Of a stretch of 64,000 nucleotides of DNA, positions 1 through 10,605 are shown piece by piece (position 1 is the stretch's first letter; each line of letters begins with the position of its first letter). Position numbers and translations under genes: made by a program. Under the pieces are notes generated by a model. The model was given only the letters and a program-made list of their open reading frames with translations. It had not been told where the DNA came from and searched no databases. The stretch is taken from NCBI GenBank assembly GCA_029817715.1, contig JARUPY010000045.1, forward strand, positions 930,001 through 994,000. The letters run 5' to 3'. This DNA is from Melastoma dodecandrum (taxonomy: Eukaryota; Streptophyta; Magnoliopsida; Myrtales; Melastomataceae).

Positions 1-1336
1 AACCCGTGGATCTCACCCATCTGACTGTCCTATACGAAGCTCCGAACAATCCATTAATTTATAATAGACAATAGAATATAGGACAATATCTTTCGAATAT
101 CCCATAATATCACACAAAGTTTTTTGAGATATATTATCTATCAGATTCTTCAATATTTCAATTTCGGATCACATTCCTAATAATCTCCACCTTAAGCCTT
201 TTGAGATCTCCTTCCTAGTTCTCCCAAGCATCGAAAGGCTCCCCTTTCTTCTGTCGCGTCTTCTAGAGCGTGTTGTCACCACATGTGACAAACGCTCTAT
301 ATTCCACACGATCACATCACTTGCGCTCCCTCTTTTGCGCTCCGCACTCAGTACCTTTTTGATACCCCGAGAAGCCCCTCCTATCGACTGTTGCCAAACT
401 TCTCCACCTAAAACTTTGATCTGTTCCACCTCACTAGTGACGTCACCGTCAATGCGAGCTTCATCGTTGAACTACCTCATTGGATGTACCTTCTTGACAC
501 CCTCAAACGCGTTGGTAGCTAACGCTCCACCTGAAACTGGTAACTCGCTTCAGATAACGTGATCAAATTGTCATGCCCTTAAGAGCCTTGCCAACTCCCT
601 TGACTCCGTCCCCAAATTTCACATGAATCAGTACTTGCGCCTTTGCACCCACGTTGCTTTCACTACCCGCATTCCGCCCACCTCATCCTTAACCGGTGAA
701 CTCTACAACCGTATTCCAAACATGCCCAACAATTTTAAGTCTTTTGTTTTTAACATATCCTTAAAAAATTAGAACCAAACAAAATATGTTCTAATTTTGT
801 ATTATTTGTGTTCTTTTGTTTGGATGAATTTTGTTCAAATTGAAATATATCGTATGACGTGTCTTCACTTAACGAGCTTTTAGGGCAGCGTCGACGTCTA
901 TAAAATGCGGCGAAATTTTACATTCCTTTTTATTTTTGGTTAACTTTTTTGTTTTTAAATCCATTAAATAAATTATCAATATTTATTTATTACTAATTTA
1001 TTGATGATTACAATAATGTTAGATAGTTGATATCCTTCAATGATGAATCCGGAGGTACCCATGGTGCCTATACACTCGATGTTGAGTCCGAGAAGAAATG
1101 ACAAATAATGTTACAACTCGGGTCTTTATGAAAATCAATCAACGCTTTTCGCCACTCTTGGTCATCTTTCATAAATTAAATTCTAAATATTTATATATTT
1201 TTGCGTTACTTATGATTATAATAATATTTGGAAAATATTTTTTATCAAACATATTTTAATAAATTAAGTAATATCTTAATTAATACTAGTGATAAATTAA
1301 ACATATGGTATCCGCGAAGCCGCGAATGCAAGCATG

Positions 1337-1421
1337 TTCAAATGATTAGATGTAACGATGCTCGGGAGCATTTCGGCCATGGTTATTTCACTAAATTATC
1401 AAGGATGACGGACTTTATCAA
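1337..1421. repeat. 85-bp direct repeat, copy 1
   Basis: This stretch recurs at 1872-1956 with only a handful of substitutions, about 535 bp downstream in the same orientation. The core runs from TTCAAATGATTAG to GACTTTATCAA. No coding sequence lies in or between the copies. The pair could be termini of a small non-autonomous element or a tandem spacer unit. Confidence 0.8.
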
Positions 1422-1871
1422 GAACTTAAGTTTTAGGGCGCAACGGAAATAAATAATTTTAACTTTTATGCCCAAAATAACAGAATCTCGTGGTACTTAT
1501 AAAATTTAGATAAATAGCAACATAACCTTATCCGGAATTCGTACCTTATAATTTCCGAATAAACAAAGTGTAATCGCAAACAATCGAGAGCCCCACGTGT
1601 GACTCCTTCAGAGATATCCACGCGCACGCAATCACGAACACTCGACAATCCGGTAGGTGCTAGCCTCTTGGATCGAAGAAGAAAACTTTCGAAAGCAAAA
1701 TCAAATCAAAATTGTTTCCCTTGTAGGGATTTACCTTTCCTGGTTTTCTCTCCCAAAAACTGAAAAGAAATCTCACCAGAGAATTTTAGAAAAAGAAAAA
1801 CTCTCTGACGACCAGAAAGCCATCACCCGATTTTTTCTTTCCTTATTATTTTCTTATGACGTCTGATTGAA

Positions 1872-1956
1872 TTCAAATGATTAGATGTAACGATGCTCGG
1901 GAGCGTTTCGGCCATGGTTATTTCAATAAATTATTAAGGACGACAGACTTTATCAA
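1872..1956. repeat. 85-bp direct repeat, copy 2
   Basis: Second copy of the unit at 1337-1421, same orientation. Differences seen by eye include GAGCA versus GAGCG, CACTAAA versus CAATAAA and GATGACGG versus GACGACAG. Downstream sequence differs between the copies. Confidence 0.8.
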
Positions 1957-2371
1957 AGTACATCGGAATTATTTCATTAGGACGGTTCACAGCTTCTTAC
2001 ACTCCACAGGCTTCACTGCATCTTCAATACACAAGAAAACGTAAAAGATAACGTTAAGTTTATATATCATCGTGAAGTAGAATCAACGCGAATCCCATCC
2101 ACATGCTTTTGCTGGTGGGTATTTGAGTACATACCGGGAGACGAGACTCGAGCGAACCGTCGCCCAAAGTAGGAATGCCATTACAGAACTGCTTTCCGCA
2201 TTTCTCTAAGCAGCTCGTGCGATATGGCCACTGATTCTGACACTCGATGCAGCATGCAGCTTAGCAGTGCTCACGGTTCACCTGACAGAGCGTATCCTTG
2301 CAATGCTAGTAACATTATAGGCCTATTAGGGAATGCTCACAAAACTTATCACAGGCGAGATGGCAGTGATC

Positions 2372-3062
2372 TCACTCTGCATCAAAGACCTTGGTTTCTA
2401 GCTGATAGGAATAAGTGAAGAAGTTTGGCCAACATAGGAATGTGGACATCATGCAGCTGGCCGTGGATGCTCCAATCGTCATGTTCATAACCACGATCTG
2501 GAGCTGAATGGCTTCCAATGGGGAAGCCCCTCCCATAATCATGCCAGTCATTGCACCGGGGAGTGAGATGAGCCCCGCGGTCTTTGCACTGTCAAGCACC
2601 GGAGTTAGTCCGATGACCACTGCTCTCTTCACCTGCGAGATCGTCGCTTGCTTGGGGTTCGCTCCCAGAGCCAATGCTGTCTCTACCTGTAATGAAAGAT
2701 TTACGCAAAACACGTCCCTGAGCGTTGCAGAAAATAGGCGAATTCTTAATATTAAGATGATGAAATAACAGTCTTCTTAGTCCCTCTCATATTTATGGCC
2801 ACAGCCAATGGCTGACCTGATCCTTCTGCATCTTGACATCGTCGCGGAGCCTTTTCATGGTGACACCAGTAGAGGTCATCGCATTCCCGACCATCTTGCC
2901 AGAGACTGGAATCACAAAGCGGGGAGGGAAGGGAAAGACATTGAGCAGCAGAAGCAGCGACATCGTGACTGAAGTCCCTGCCAGAATAGAAATTCCAGCT
3001 ATGTACTTCCCCTGAGGCACGTGCTTTGCTCGCTGACCTGCCGTATGACCCGCTACGCATAC
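2372..3062 (-). pseudogene. ALS3/STAR2-type transporter, 5'-truncated (last two exons)
   Basis: Two exons of a UPF0014/FetB-family membrane protein, the partner of an ABC ATP-binding subunit in plant aluminium tolerance (ALS3, STAR2). Exon 3062-2817 begins after a TTTCAG acceptor and encodes the VAGHTAGQRAKHVPQGKY segment, two hydrophobic stretches and GNAMTSTGVTMKRLRDD. Exon 2686-2372 follows a clean GT-AG intron (2687-2816) and encodes VETALALGA, SLPGAMTGMIMGGASPLEAIQLQ and the C-terminal KVF motif before TGA. Both exons are open and well conserved. The first exon, expected to encode roughly the first 100 residues and the early membrane helices, is not found up to 8 kb. Sequence immediately upstream belongs to an RNA polymerase fragment. 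I therefore call it a truncated fragment; expression from a fusion transcript cannot be excluded. Confidence 0.85.
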
Positions 3063-3108
3063 CTGAAACCATTACCCCAAATCCTCACAATATCTACTAA
3101 AAACAAAC

Positions 3109-5232
3109 CTTTGCAGCATAACATGAAGCGCCGAAAGTTTCACTGTCATCCAATATAGCTCCACGTTCTTTCAATCTCCATTTGATCTGATGCCGGGCAC
3201 CAATATAACTGACACCATACACAGATGTCATGACTGTCTGCTTTACTAGTTTCCTATCGACCTGGCATAAATCAGCCATGAATTGTAACAATTCAAGATG
3301 TCTGGTTCTAATGAACCATGAGAAAGTGCAGACAACCTGACTAAGTAATGCTCTTGCATGAAGTGCACAAGGAAACACCTCGGGATCTTTTTGTGCATCT
3401 CGCTGCATCATATCAAGGACTCTGAAAGATAACAAAAGTATGAATTCTTTGAGGACTGTATCCCCAGAATACAAAGACAATAGAACAGGCACAATCTTGG
3501 CAACGTTTAAAGTATTAAATGTTCCCACTACGAGTAACTCAGCACGATGTGTTTTTTCCGGCTTCACAATGAAAAAATAAAAAATATAATGATAATAAAA
3601 TTTACCGAGCAAGCTTTCTAGCAAATGTAAGGTTGTTCATGTAGTGACCTGTTGATCATGAATGCCAGATCTATTGAAAAGGATCTACAAGGACACGACA
3701 ACATAAGTATGCACATACCCTCCCCTGAACCACCTAGGCAGAGAGCTCTTCGTGCCTTTGCACCTCCTATAGTTCAAGGAATCATGACAATCATAGCAAG
3801 CCATCAAATCAACAAAGTGCCATAAGCTGTCAAAAATGAGCAAGTCTAGCAAAAACTCGAGGCATTGGCTACATGAAGCCAAGATAGCCGTGGCAAAATC
3901 AAAGAAAATCTAATAACATTTCCAAACAAAGGGCAGGGACTAATTTATTTTACCAAATAACATATCTAACTAAAACAAGAGCATGCCTCCATGGTAAGGT
4001 TCCCTGGTGTATGTGACAAATATGACAGGGGTTCACGCATTGGGAAAATACTGCTGGAGAAATATCTAAAAAACCGTACATTCTACTGGTCATTTCAATG
4101 GCTGCACTAGAGTTTGTTTTTCCAACAAGAATTTTGATAATGCAGCCTGAATACAGAAGACCCAAATGCCAGAATGGTTGGAAAGACATCTACTGGAGCA
4201 TTGCACAGTTTCTCTCCCAAGTAATACGAAAGAATAAAATTGTAAAAAGTAATACCTGGTGCACAGGGATACTTGACAAAAATGTTTCAGGTGATGATGG
4301 GCCTCTCAAAGCTTCTGTGAGATTGATGCAAACTGCCAAGCACTGGAATGGATCTTCAGCATTCAACCACCATCGTTTCCCTTCCAGAGGGCGGTCCGCT
4401 GAGTCAAGTATATCATCCCAGTGGCTTTCAGTAAATGCTACTCGATCTTCTCAAGACAACTTCTCCACACCGCCTGCAATGAATCTTTAGCCAGCGTATG
4501 CCTGACTTTCCAAGAGGACGACCCTCAGCGCAATCTCCAAAATGCCATGGCACAGATCTGAACCAAGACGGATTAAATAAGAATGCATTGGATAGGCACG
4601 CCTTCTGAAATCAAGGTTATGTGGATAATAGAAGCCTTCTTCATCTTTCATCTTTCTCGCAACCTGCAACGCAGGACCAAGAACTGCTTTAGAGGTCTTA
4701 AGGAGAATGCACAGAGTCAATCGAGAGGCACACGACGTGCGCAGTATCATAGATTGGGTGAAAACTGCATGTCTTACTGCAAGCTTGAGTTCAATATCAC
4801 ACCACAGAGAATGTCGCTCCATGTTCTCCTTTTGAACAGATTTCACTTTCCACTTCCACTTTTTAATCAATAATTCATCCTCCGTTTCTGGCCTGACTGC
4901 AACGGGAACCTGCAAAGCATGAAAGGGGAATCTTTCGCATTCTTCTTACAAGGATCAAGCAAAAAAAGAAGACATCTTAGCATGTAATAAAAGTATTACA
5001 AGAGAATTGATCAGACAGCGAGCCATGATGCAGCACTAAATTTCTCCTTCTCATGACCAGACAAATTTAAGGCGTACATATGGCATCTTAGCAGAAATGT
5101 CCAAAGGTAATGTTGCGTGTATATGCAGCCATCCTCCCCCCTTTACTAACACTGTCCTGCTAACATGTGCATATTCCACAACAGAGAGAACCCTTTTGTT
5201 TACCCTCCATCTTGTTGTCCCTAGCGGGTCTT
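3109..5232 (-). pseudogene. Phage-type organellar RNA polymerase (RPOT) pseudogene
   Basis: Pieces of a T7-like single-subunit RNA polymerase, normally nuclear-encoded and imported into mitochondria or plastids, occur in order on the minus strand: the WRVNKRVLSVV exon near 5160-5232; [12 protein letters not shown] to DIELKL (about 4911-4780); after an intron, [19 protein letters not shown] (about 4670-4500); the [18 protein letters not shown] exon (about 4470-4250); [13 protein letters not shown] (about 3423-3350); and motif [16 protein letters not shown], ending at a donor after 3109. The gene is dead. A two-base insertion follows the SDLCHGILE segment, about 14 bases are lost before the AGGVEKLS segment, and a TGA replaces the next sense codon. 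The exon carrying catalytic motif A (DGSCNGLQHY) and everything after motif B, including the HDS motif, are absent. The same-strand ALS3 fragment starts 46 bp further on. Confidence 0.88.
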
Positions 5233-6001
5233 GCTGGATTAGTGGATCGCAGTGATGTAAGTTACATTTACTTAATGCCAATCAGTTGCTTGCTGGATTA
5301 GTGCTCGAAGAAACCTCACCGTTCCGAAAAGCACCCATATCATAAAAATTCAAACTCGGTCGGGAAACTAACTCGACTCGAGACCCTAAAGTCTCAACTT
5401 CTCCAGCTGAACCGGTCGTTTCCAGCGCACACCCAAGAAGCCCCGGGCACCGAAACTAAAGGGCTTCCTGGGGGACCTAACCCCGGAGTCCTTAACGAGT
5501 GTACTACACGTCGTGGTTGAAGATGGAGCAAATTTCGTCAGTTCACAAAATCATGTTTTGCTTACGGCAGAAAGTTTTAACCCCGGTGATCTGACAGGTT
5601 CGATATAGCAAAGTTTGAAATAATAAGAAGGTGATCACAAAGTAGCCTCAAAATGATCGGGATGGGTATAGGCAGTAAGTGACTTTTTTAAGGAGGGTTT
5701 TAATGAATAAATTAACTAACTTGAAACTAAAACAATCAGGTTATCATAATTCTTCTTCATATTCATTTTAATAAGTTTATATCATCTTTTGTAATTTATT
5801 ATTTTAATTTATATTTTTAAGTTGCAAATCTTTTTTAAATCTGATTTGATGATTTAAAATCAAGTTTTTTCGTTACTTTTAATCTTTTTTTTTTGTTGCC
5901 CGCCCGATTTTCGAAGCTTTGCTCCGACTAATCCGGACTCGACCCGGGTAAGACACCTGACAATGGTGGGTGAGCCTTCCAACAGGGGTGGCTGCGTACG
6001 G

Positions 6002-6086
6002 ATATGCGACTGACTTTCTCTTACATGGAGTTCGTACAAAATATGCTCGACCGTGTTTATATAATGTGTTTGAATACTTAGTTTAT
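6002..6086. repeat. 85-bp direct repeat, copy 1
   Basis: Begins ATATGCGACTGACTTTCTC and ends ACTTAGTTTAT. It recurs at 6921-7005 with a single visible difference (CATGGAG versus CATTGAG). Spacing between copies is 919 bp and orientation is the same. Flanks are unrelated on both sides, so this is not simply part of a longer tandem duplication. Confidence 0.85.
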
Positions 6087-6920
6087 CTCTTAGTTATTCT
6101 ATTCCTAATAAGACTCTAAACCCTAAAAGGAAGTACGGATTATTATAAAAATATTTTAATCCCATAGAAGCCAAAAAAGCGTGAGCATTTAATATTTTGA
6201 CACACCGAGATATGGAAATATTGAATTTTGAAAGTTTAAAAAATATATATTTTATAATTTCGATTCTGAATTTAAAAATCGGTATTTTGATATATCATCA
6301 AAGTGAATCGAACGTAAAACATTAGTTATTGATAGCATTAAAAAATATGTAAAATTATATTATATGACGGGTGAATGAAATATCGATCGTATTATGTTAA
6401 GGTTTTATTTAATTTTCACTAGAAAAAATTTAAAATTGGCCAAATTAAAATAGTAATAAAATTTTATGACGAAATTATATAACAAATTAAGTTAATGACA
6501 AAACAAAATGCTAAAAGTTAGGTCGTAATGTATATTTTGTTCTTTGTTTTAAGTGAAAGAAAATATACTTTTTAGGGAACAAAATGAAATGAGACTTTGA
6601 AGGTAAGGATTTAACAAATTCCGAAACATGGCATAAATTAAAATTTATGCTTTAGCTTACTTCCTTGTATCCAAACATGGCATAAATGTTTGATGGGCCT
6701 GGCCTCTCTTCGGCCCATTTACCTGAACTTGGTTCAGACCAAATTCCTCTTTTTAGTTTAGTTAGTTAACCAATTGCCAACAATGTCTTTGATTATGACA
6801 TTACAAGTTATATCATCTTTTAACATATCATCGGCTGAGCTAGGGCGGGTATCTGGACTAATTGGAGTCAGAGCCCGAACCCGATATCGACTGCGTGACC
6901 CGTCATCGTTTGGCGCAACA

Positions 6921-7005
6921 ATATGCGACTGACTTTCTCTTACATTGAGTTCGTACAAAATATGCTCGACCGTGTTTATATAATGTGTTTGAATACTTAG
7001 TTTAT
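6921..7005. repeat. 85-bp direct repeat, copy 2
   Basis: Copy of 6002-6086 with one substitution. Near-identity in otherwise fast-drifting AT-rich spacer implies recent origin, for example as short terminal repeats of a non-autonomous element or a young dispersed duplication. Confidence 0.85.
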
Positions 7006-8187
7006 GGAGTTATTGATGACACTAAAATTAGGAGGAGGAAATTAAACTGTATGATTATGATTTTAATAAATTATTTTAAATAATTATGTTAATTATATAG
7101 CGTATAAAAGAAATTACTACTTACTAAGTTTAAGTTGAGAGCCCATTAAAAAAATTTAAAAATAAACAAATATCGGGCATCCTAACAAAAAAAAGTGAAG
7201 GATAATTTTTATTTAATTCAAAGTCAAAACTTTATATATTGGCAAAAAGTTCGAGTTTAACATTTATTTTAGTAAATTTTACAATTTAGAAATTTCGAAT
7301 TACTCATACATTTGAGTGTTTTGTTTTGGTGACATTTACCAATTCTCATAGTTGTAATAATAAATAGCTGCATGCCTTTTGATTATTCAATTTGTGTAAG
7401 ATTAAATTAATTTTGAGAAAAAATAAATACAAATACAAATACAAATACTCGTACAATTTTTATTTTGTGACAAACGTATGTTTTCATTTTTAAATTTTAA
7501 CGATATATCAACTTTAAAAATAAACACAAATACTTATTTTTTTCTCGCATAAATTTATACTCTTATATTTTTCTCAATAAAAATTTACATTTTTTTATTA
7601 TTTTGATGATAATATTAAAACTCTTGTGTGTTTTTTTATTTTAAATTTTGATGGGCAAATTAAGTAAGTTAAAAGCTGAAGTTGGATAACAACGACTGAT
7701 ACTGTCAAAAAATACGTAAAATTGATGAATGTCGTATAATGTTTTATTAAGAGCCGTTACTATGGGCAACATGGATTATAAAACGAATGAATGGAATGTT
7801 AAACTCCGTTATTATAGGACACCGATCAGACTATGTTAATACATATTTGACTATCGCTATAAGAAATTTAAGATCATTAAAAAACAAAAGTTAATAATAA
7901 AATTATATAATAAATTAAATTAAAAGTAGATTCAAATTTGAGTTTGAATCTAAAAATTATTTGACAGAGTGAGTTGTATCCTCATCTTCCATTCGTCAAA
8001 GTGACGTGTATTCTCATCTCTGATTGGTCAGATGTTTTCGGACAAATTCAATTTCTCTCCCATAATTTAAGATTAAGGATTTAAAAGGTTTCGATTAAGG
8101 CGAATAATTCCGGGCTACTTAGGGTAAAAATTTCCCAATTGTGGGAAATACCTAAAGTTTCGATCTTTGGGGTGATAAGGAATTGGG

Positions 8188-9946
8188 ATGGCGCAGGCAG
8201 TGGAGGAATGGTACAAGCAGATGCCGGTGATCACCCGGTCTTACCTCACGGCTGCTGTCGTCACCACGATCGGTTGTACCCTCGATGTAAGAAATGGGGT
8301 CTTAAGAAATGGTTTGGATGTGTTAGTTGTTGTGATTGTGTTGATCGTTGAGTGTTTTTTTTCTTTTTGTGGGTTTTTGGCAGATAATATCGCCGCACAG
8401 CCTGTATTTGCATCCGAGGCTGGTGTTCAAGCATTACCAGTTCTGGAGGCTCATAACCAATTTCTTGTTCTTTAGGAATATGGGTAATTCTGTTCTTCCT
8501 TTCTAGGTTTCTGGGTATTCTGTCGAGACGGCATTATTGTTGTGATGGATGCTGATGCTTTCCTATGGTTTGGAGAAGGGTTCTTGGGATAGTTTTTACA
8601 AGGGGTCTTTGGCATTATTGTTGTGATGGATGCTGATGCTTTCCTATGGTTTGGAGAAGGGTTCTTGGGATGGTTTTTACAAGGGGTCTTTAGTTGGATT
8701 TGTTTGGAAATTTGTCCTAGTTTTTGGAGATTGAACTATGTGCACCTGTTGTCTTTGGGGTAGTAGCTTAAGTATTATTGCTTTTCCCGGAGAAGGATAA
8801 GCTACAATGCTCGCTAGACCATGTTTGGGCACGAAAATAAGTGATCTGATCGTTTGTGCTTCCGTTTTGTAGTGTTCCGAGTGCTTGGTAAATTGAGCTG
8901 ATGAGTGAGTGAGAGAATGAATGAATTTAGAGAGAAGCGAAAGACATTGTGAGATATCGTCCATGTTAGAATCACTTAGCTTCTGTAATAGAACTTGGGG
9001 ACAAATCAATATATAGTTCTTGACTGGATTCATAGCAACATGTCAAAGTTGAAAGACTTCAGGTTTTGACTTCCTTTGGTTTCTCTAACTTTTTTGTTGT
9101 TGTATTGATCCTTGCATTGCAGATTTGGACTTCTTGTTTCACATGTTCTTTCTTGCTCGGTACTGCAAACTTCTTGAAGAGAACTCTTTCAGGGGAAGGA
9201 CAGCGGACTTCTTCTACATGCTCTTGTTCGGTGCCACCGTCTTGACTGGAGTAGTCCTACTCGGGGGAATGATTCCGTATCTCTCCGCATCATTTGCTAA
9301 GATCATATTTCTAAGCAACTCACTCACCTTCATGATGGTTAGTCATTTTTTGTGTCATTTATGTCTATATCTAGAGTCAAATCAGAATAAGCAACCTCCC
9401 AGAGTGATCGCTTGGCTTCCCCGTGAAAAACAAATGCAGGTTTACGTGTGGAGCAAGCGGAACCCCTTTATCCATATGAGCTTCTTGGGTCTGTTTACTT
9501 TCACAGCATCTTACCTTCCTTGGGTAAGTGACCGTGCCTCATGTAATCATTACCATAACTCGAGAACTGGGTATTACCACAAGTACAAATTTCATGGATT
9601 TGGCCGGCATTTTGCAGGTTCTGCTGGGCTTCTCAGTCCTCGTAGGTGCGAGTGCTTGGGTAGACTTACTGGTGAGTCCATGAACATTATGTTGTTGGAT
9701 GCCGCGAGAGAGTTACCTGTCCTGTTGTTCTGATTCTAGAATTTTGATCTGGTTGTCAATTAGGGAATGATAGCCGGCCATGCCTATTATTTCCTAGAGG
9801 ACGTCTATCCACGGATGACGGGCCGGCGCCCTCTAAGAACTCCGTCCTTCATCAGAGCATTGTTTGCAGACGAGGCTGTCGTGTTTGTTCGGCCGGAGAA
9901 TGCGAGGTTTGCGGCTCCTCCTGTCGAAGATTTGCACCAGGACTGA
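8188..9946 (+). CDS. DER2.1: DERLIN-2 type ER-associated degradation protein
   Basis: Derlins are multi-pass rhomboid-like pseudoprotease proteins of the ER membrane that act in ER-associated degradation of misfolded proteins. Six exons join in phase: 8188-8286, 8384-8483, 9123-9337, 9440-9523, 9618-9671 and 9764-9946, all GT-AG, giving 244 residues, the length I recall for Arabidopsis DER2.1. The product starts MAQAVEEWYKQMP and contains the family signatures DFLFHMFFLARYCKLLE, RTADFFYMLLFGA, FMMVYVWSKRNPFIHMSF and GHAYYFLEDVYPRMTGRRPL, with four to six hydrophobic segments. The ATG at 8188 is chosen because it opens the conserved N-terminus; frames upstream differ. The gene is convergent with the TOM1-like gene, with about 660 bp between the two stops. 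Intron 2 holds an 81-bp tandem duplication. The reading frame appears intact. Confidence 0.95.
8530..8691. repeat. 81-bp perfect-length tandem duplication in derlin intron 2
   Basis: Units 8530-8610 and 8611-8691 lie head to tail, each beginning GGCATTATTGTTGTGATGG and ending AAGGGGTCTTT, with one visible mismatch (GATAGTT versus GATGGTT). It lies wholly inside the intron and does not touch splice sites. Confidence 0.9.
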
Positions 9947-10605
9947 TCAATCCTTTCTTCTCTCGGAGGGGGAAAATAGGGAAGCGGCCATACTTGGGAA
10001 AATGGACATTAAGAGAGAATTTTTAAAAAAATTATGAAATACGTTTATAATTTGTAAAACTCCCTCAATTTCAATTGTTCCCGAACGTGCAATATGCCAA
10101 ATCCAGATAAGTATTAAATATACAAAAGATCGGCAAACAATACATTCTTCCTCAAACCTCTCTAAATCAGCAAACCAGCAATTCTTCTAAGGCCGTCTTA
10201 TTTTACAAGAGTGAAAAGGACACCCAAAAGCCAAGGCATCACACCAGAAAGATTGCACAGGCTGTGCAAGATGAAGTTGAAAAATTAAAAGAATTGACAA
10301 CTCCAAGACCAAAAACAGGTAACTGATCCTAACTTTTCCGTCTAGGGATGCCTACACGAGGACAAAGGAACGAATGAGTTTAGTCTCATAACCTGCGAAC
10401 AAACGAAACACTGGGATTCTCCCCACATGAGCACGCTCAACCTAGGAGACAGAATGAGTGAGCAGTTGGCTCCCCCAGCCTTTGCTGTTGTATAGCATCA
10501 ACCTGGTGGCTCTCTTCAGTTGGAAGAATCACTCATGTGCAGCTGCTTGGCTGCAAGAATCTGCCAGGAGGAAATTTCGTTTCCAGGGATGATTGTCTGC
10601 TTAGA

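Larger units (their letters stand above)
1..2150. other. Repeat-rich spacer, no supported gene
   Basis: No intact gene is visible. The first 700 bases contain a short minus-strand open frame (169-429) of low-complexity basic composition whose end resembles the non-coding end of plant copia-like LTR elements. I see no reverse transcriptase, integrase or gag motif, so this is only a suspected element remnant. The rest is AT-rich and carries one pair of 85-bp direct repeats, listed separately. Confidence 0.5.
5240..8130. other. AT-rich spacer with no gene seen
   Basis: No convincing coding sequence on either strand. Around 5230-5300 a short CTTGCTGGATTAGTG stretch is duplicated. A GC-richer part (about 5380-5560) has no recognisable product. 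The notable content is a pair of near-identical 85-bp direct repeats at 6002 and 6921, listed separately. The last 150 bp is probably the promoter and 5' UTR of the derlin gene. Confidence 0.55.

Noticed and set aside
169..429. 86-residue minus-strand open frame at the left end
   Set aside because: Basic, low-complexity peptide resembling LTR-derived noise; no protein domain visible.
2224..2418. 64-residue plus-strand open frame near the ALS3 fragment
   Set aside because: Lies largely in the 3' flank of the ALS3 exons on the opposite strand and has no similarity I recognise.
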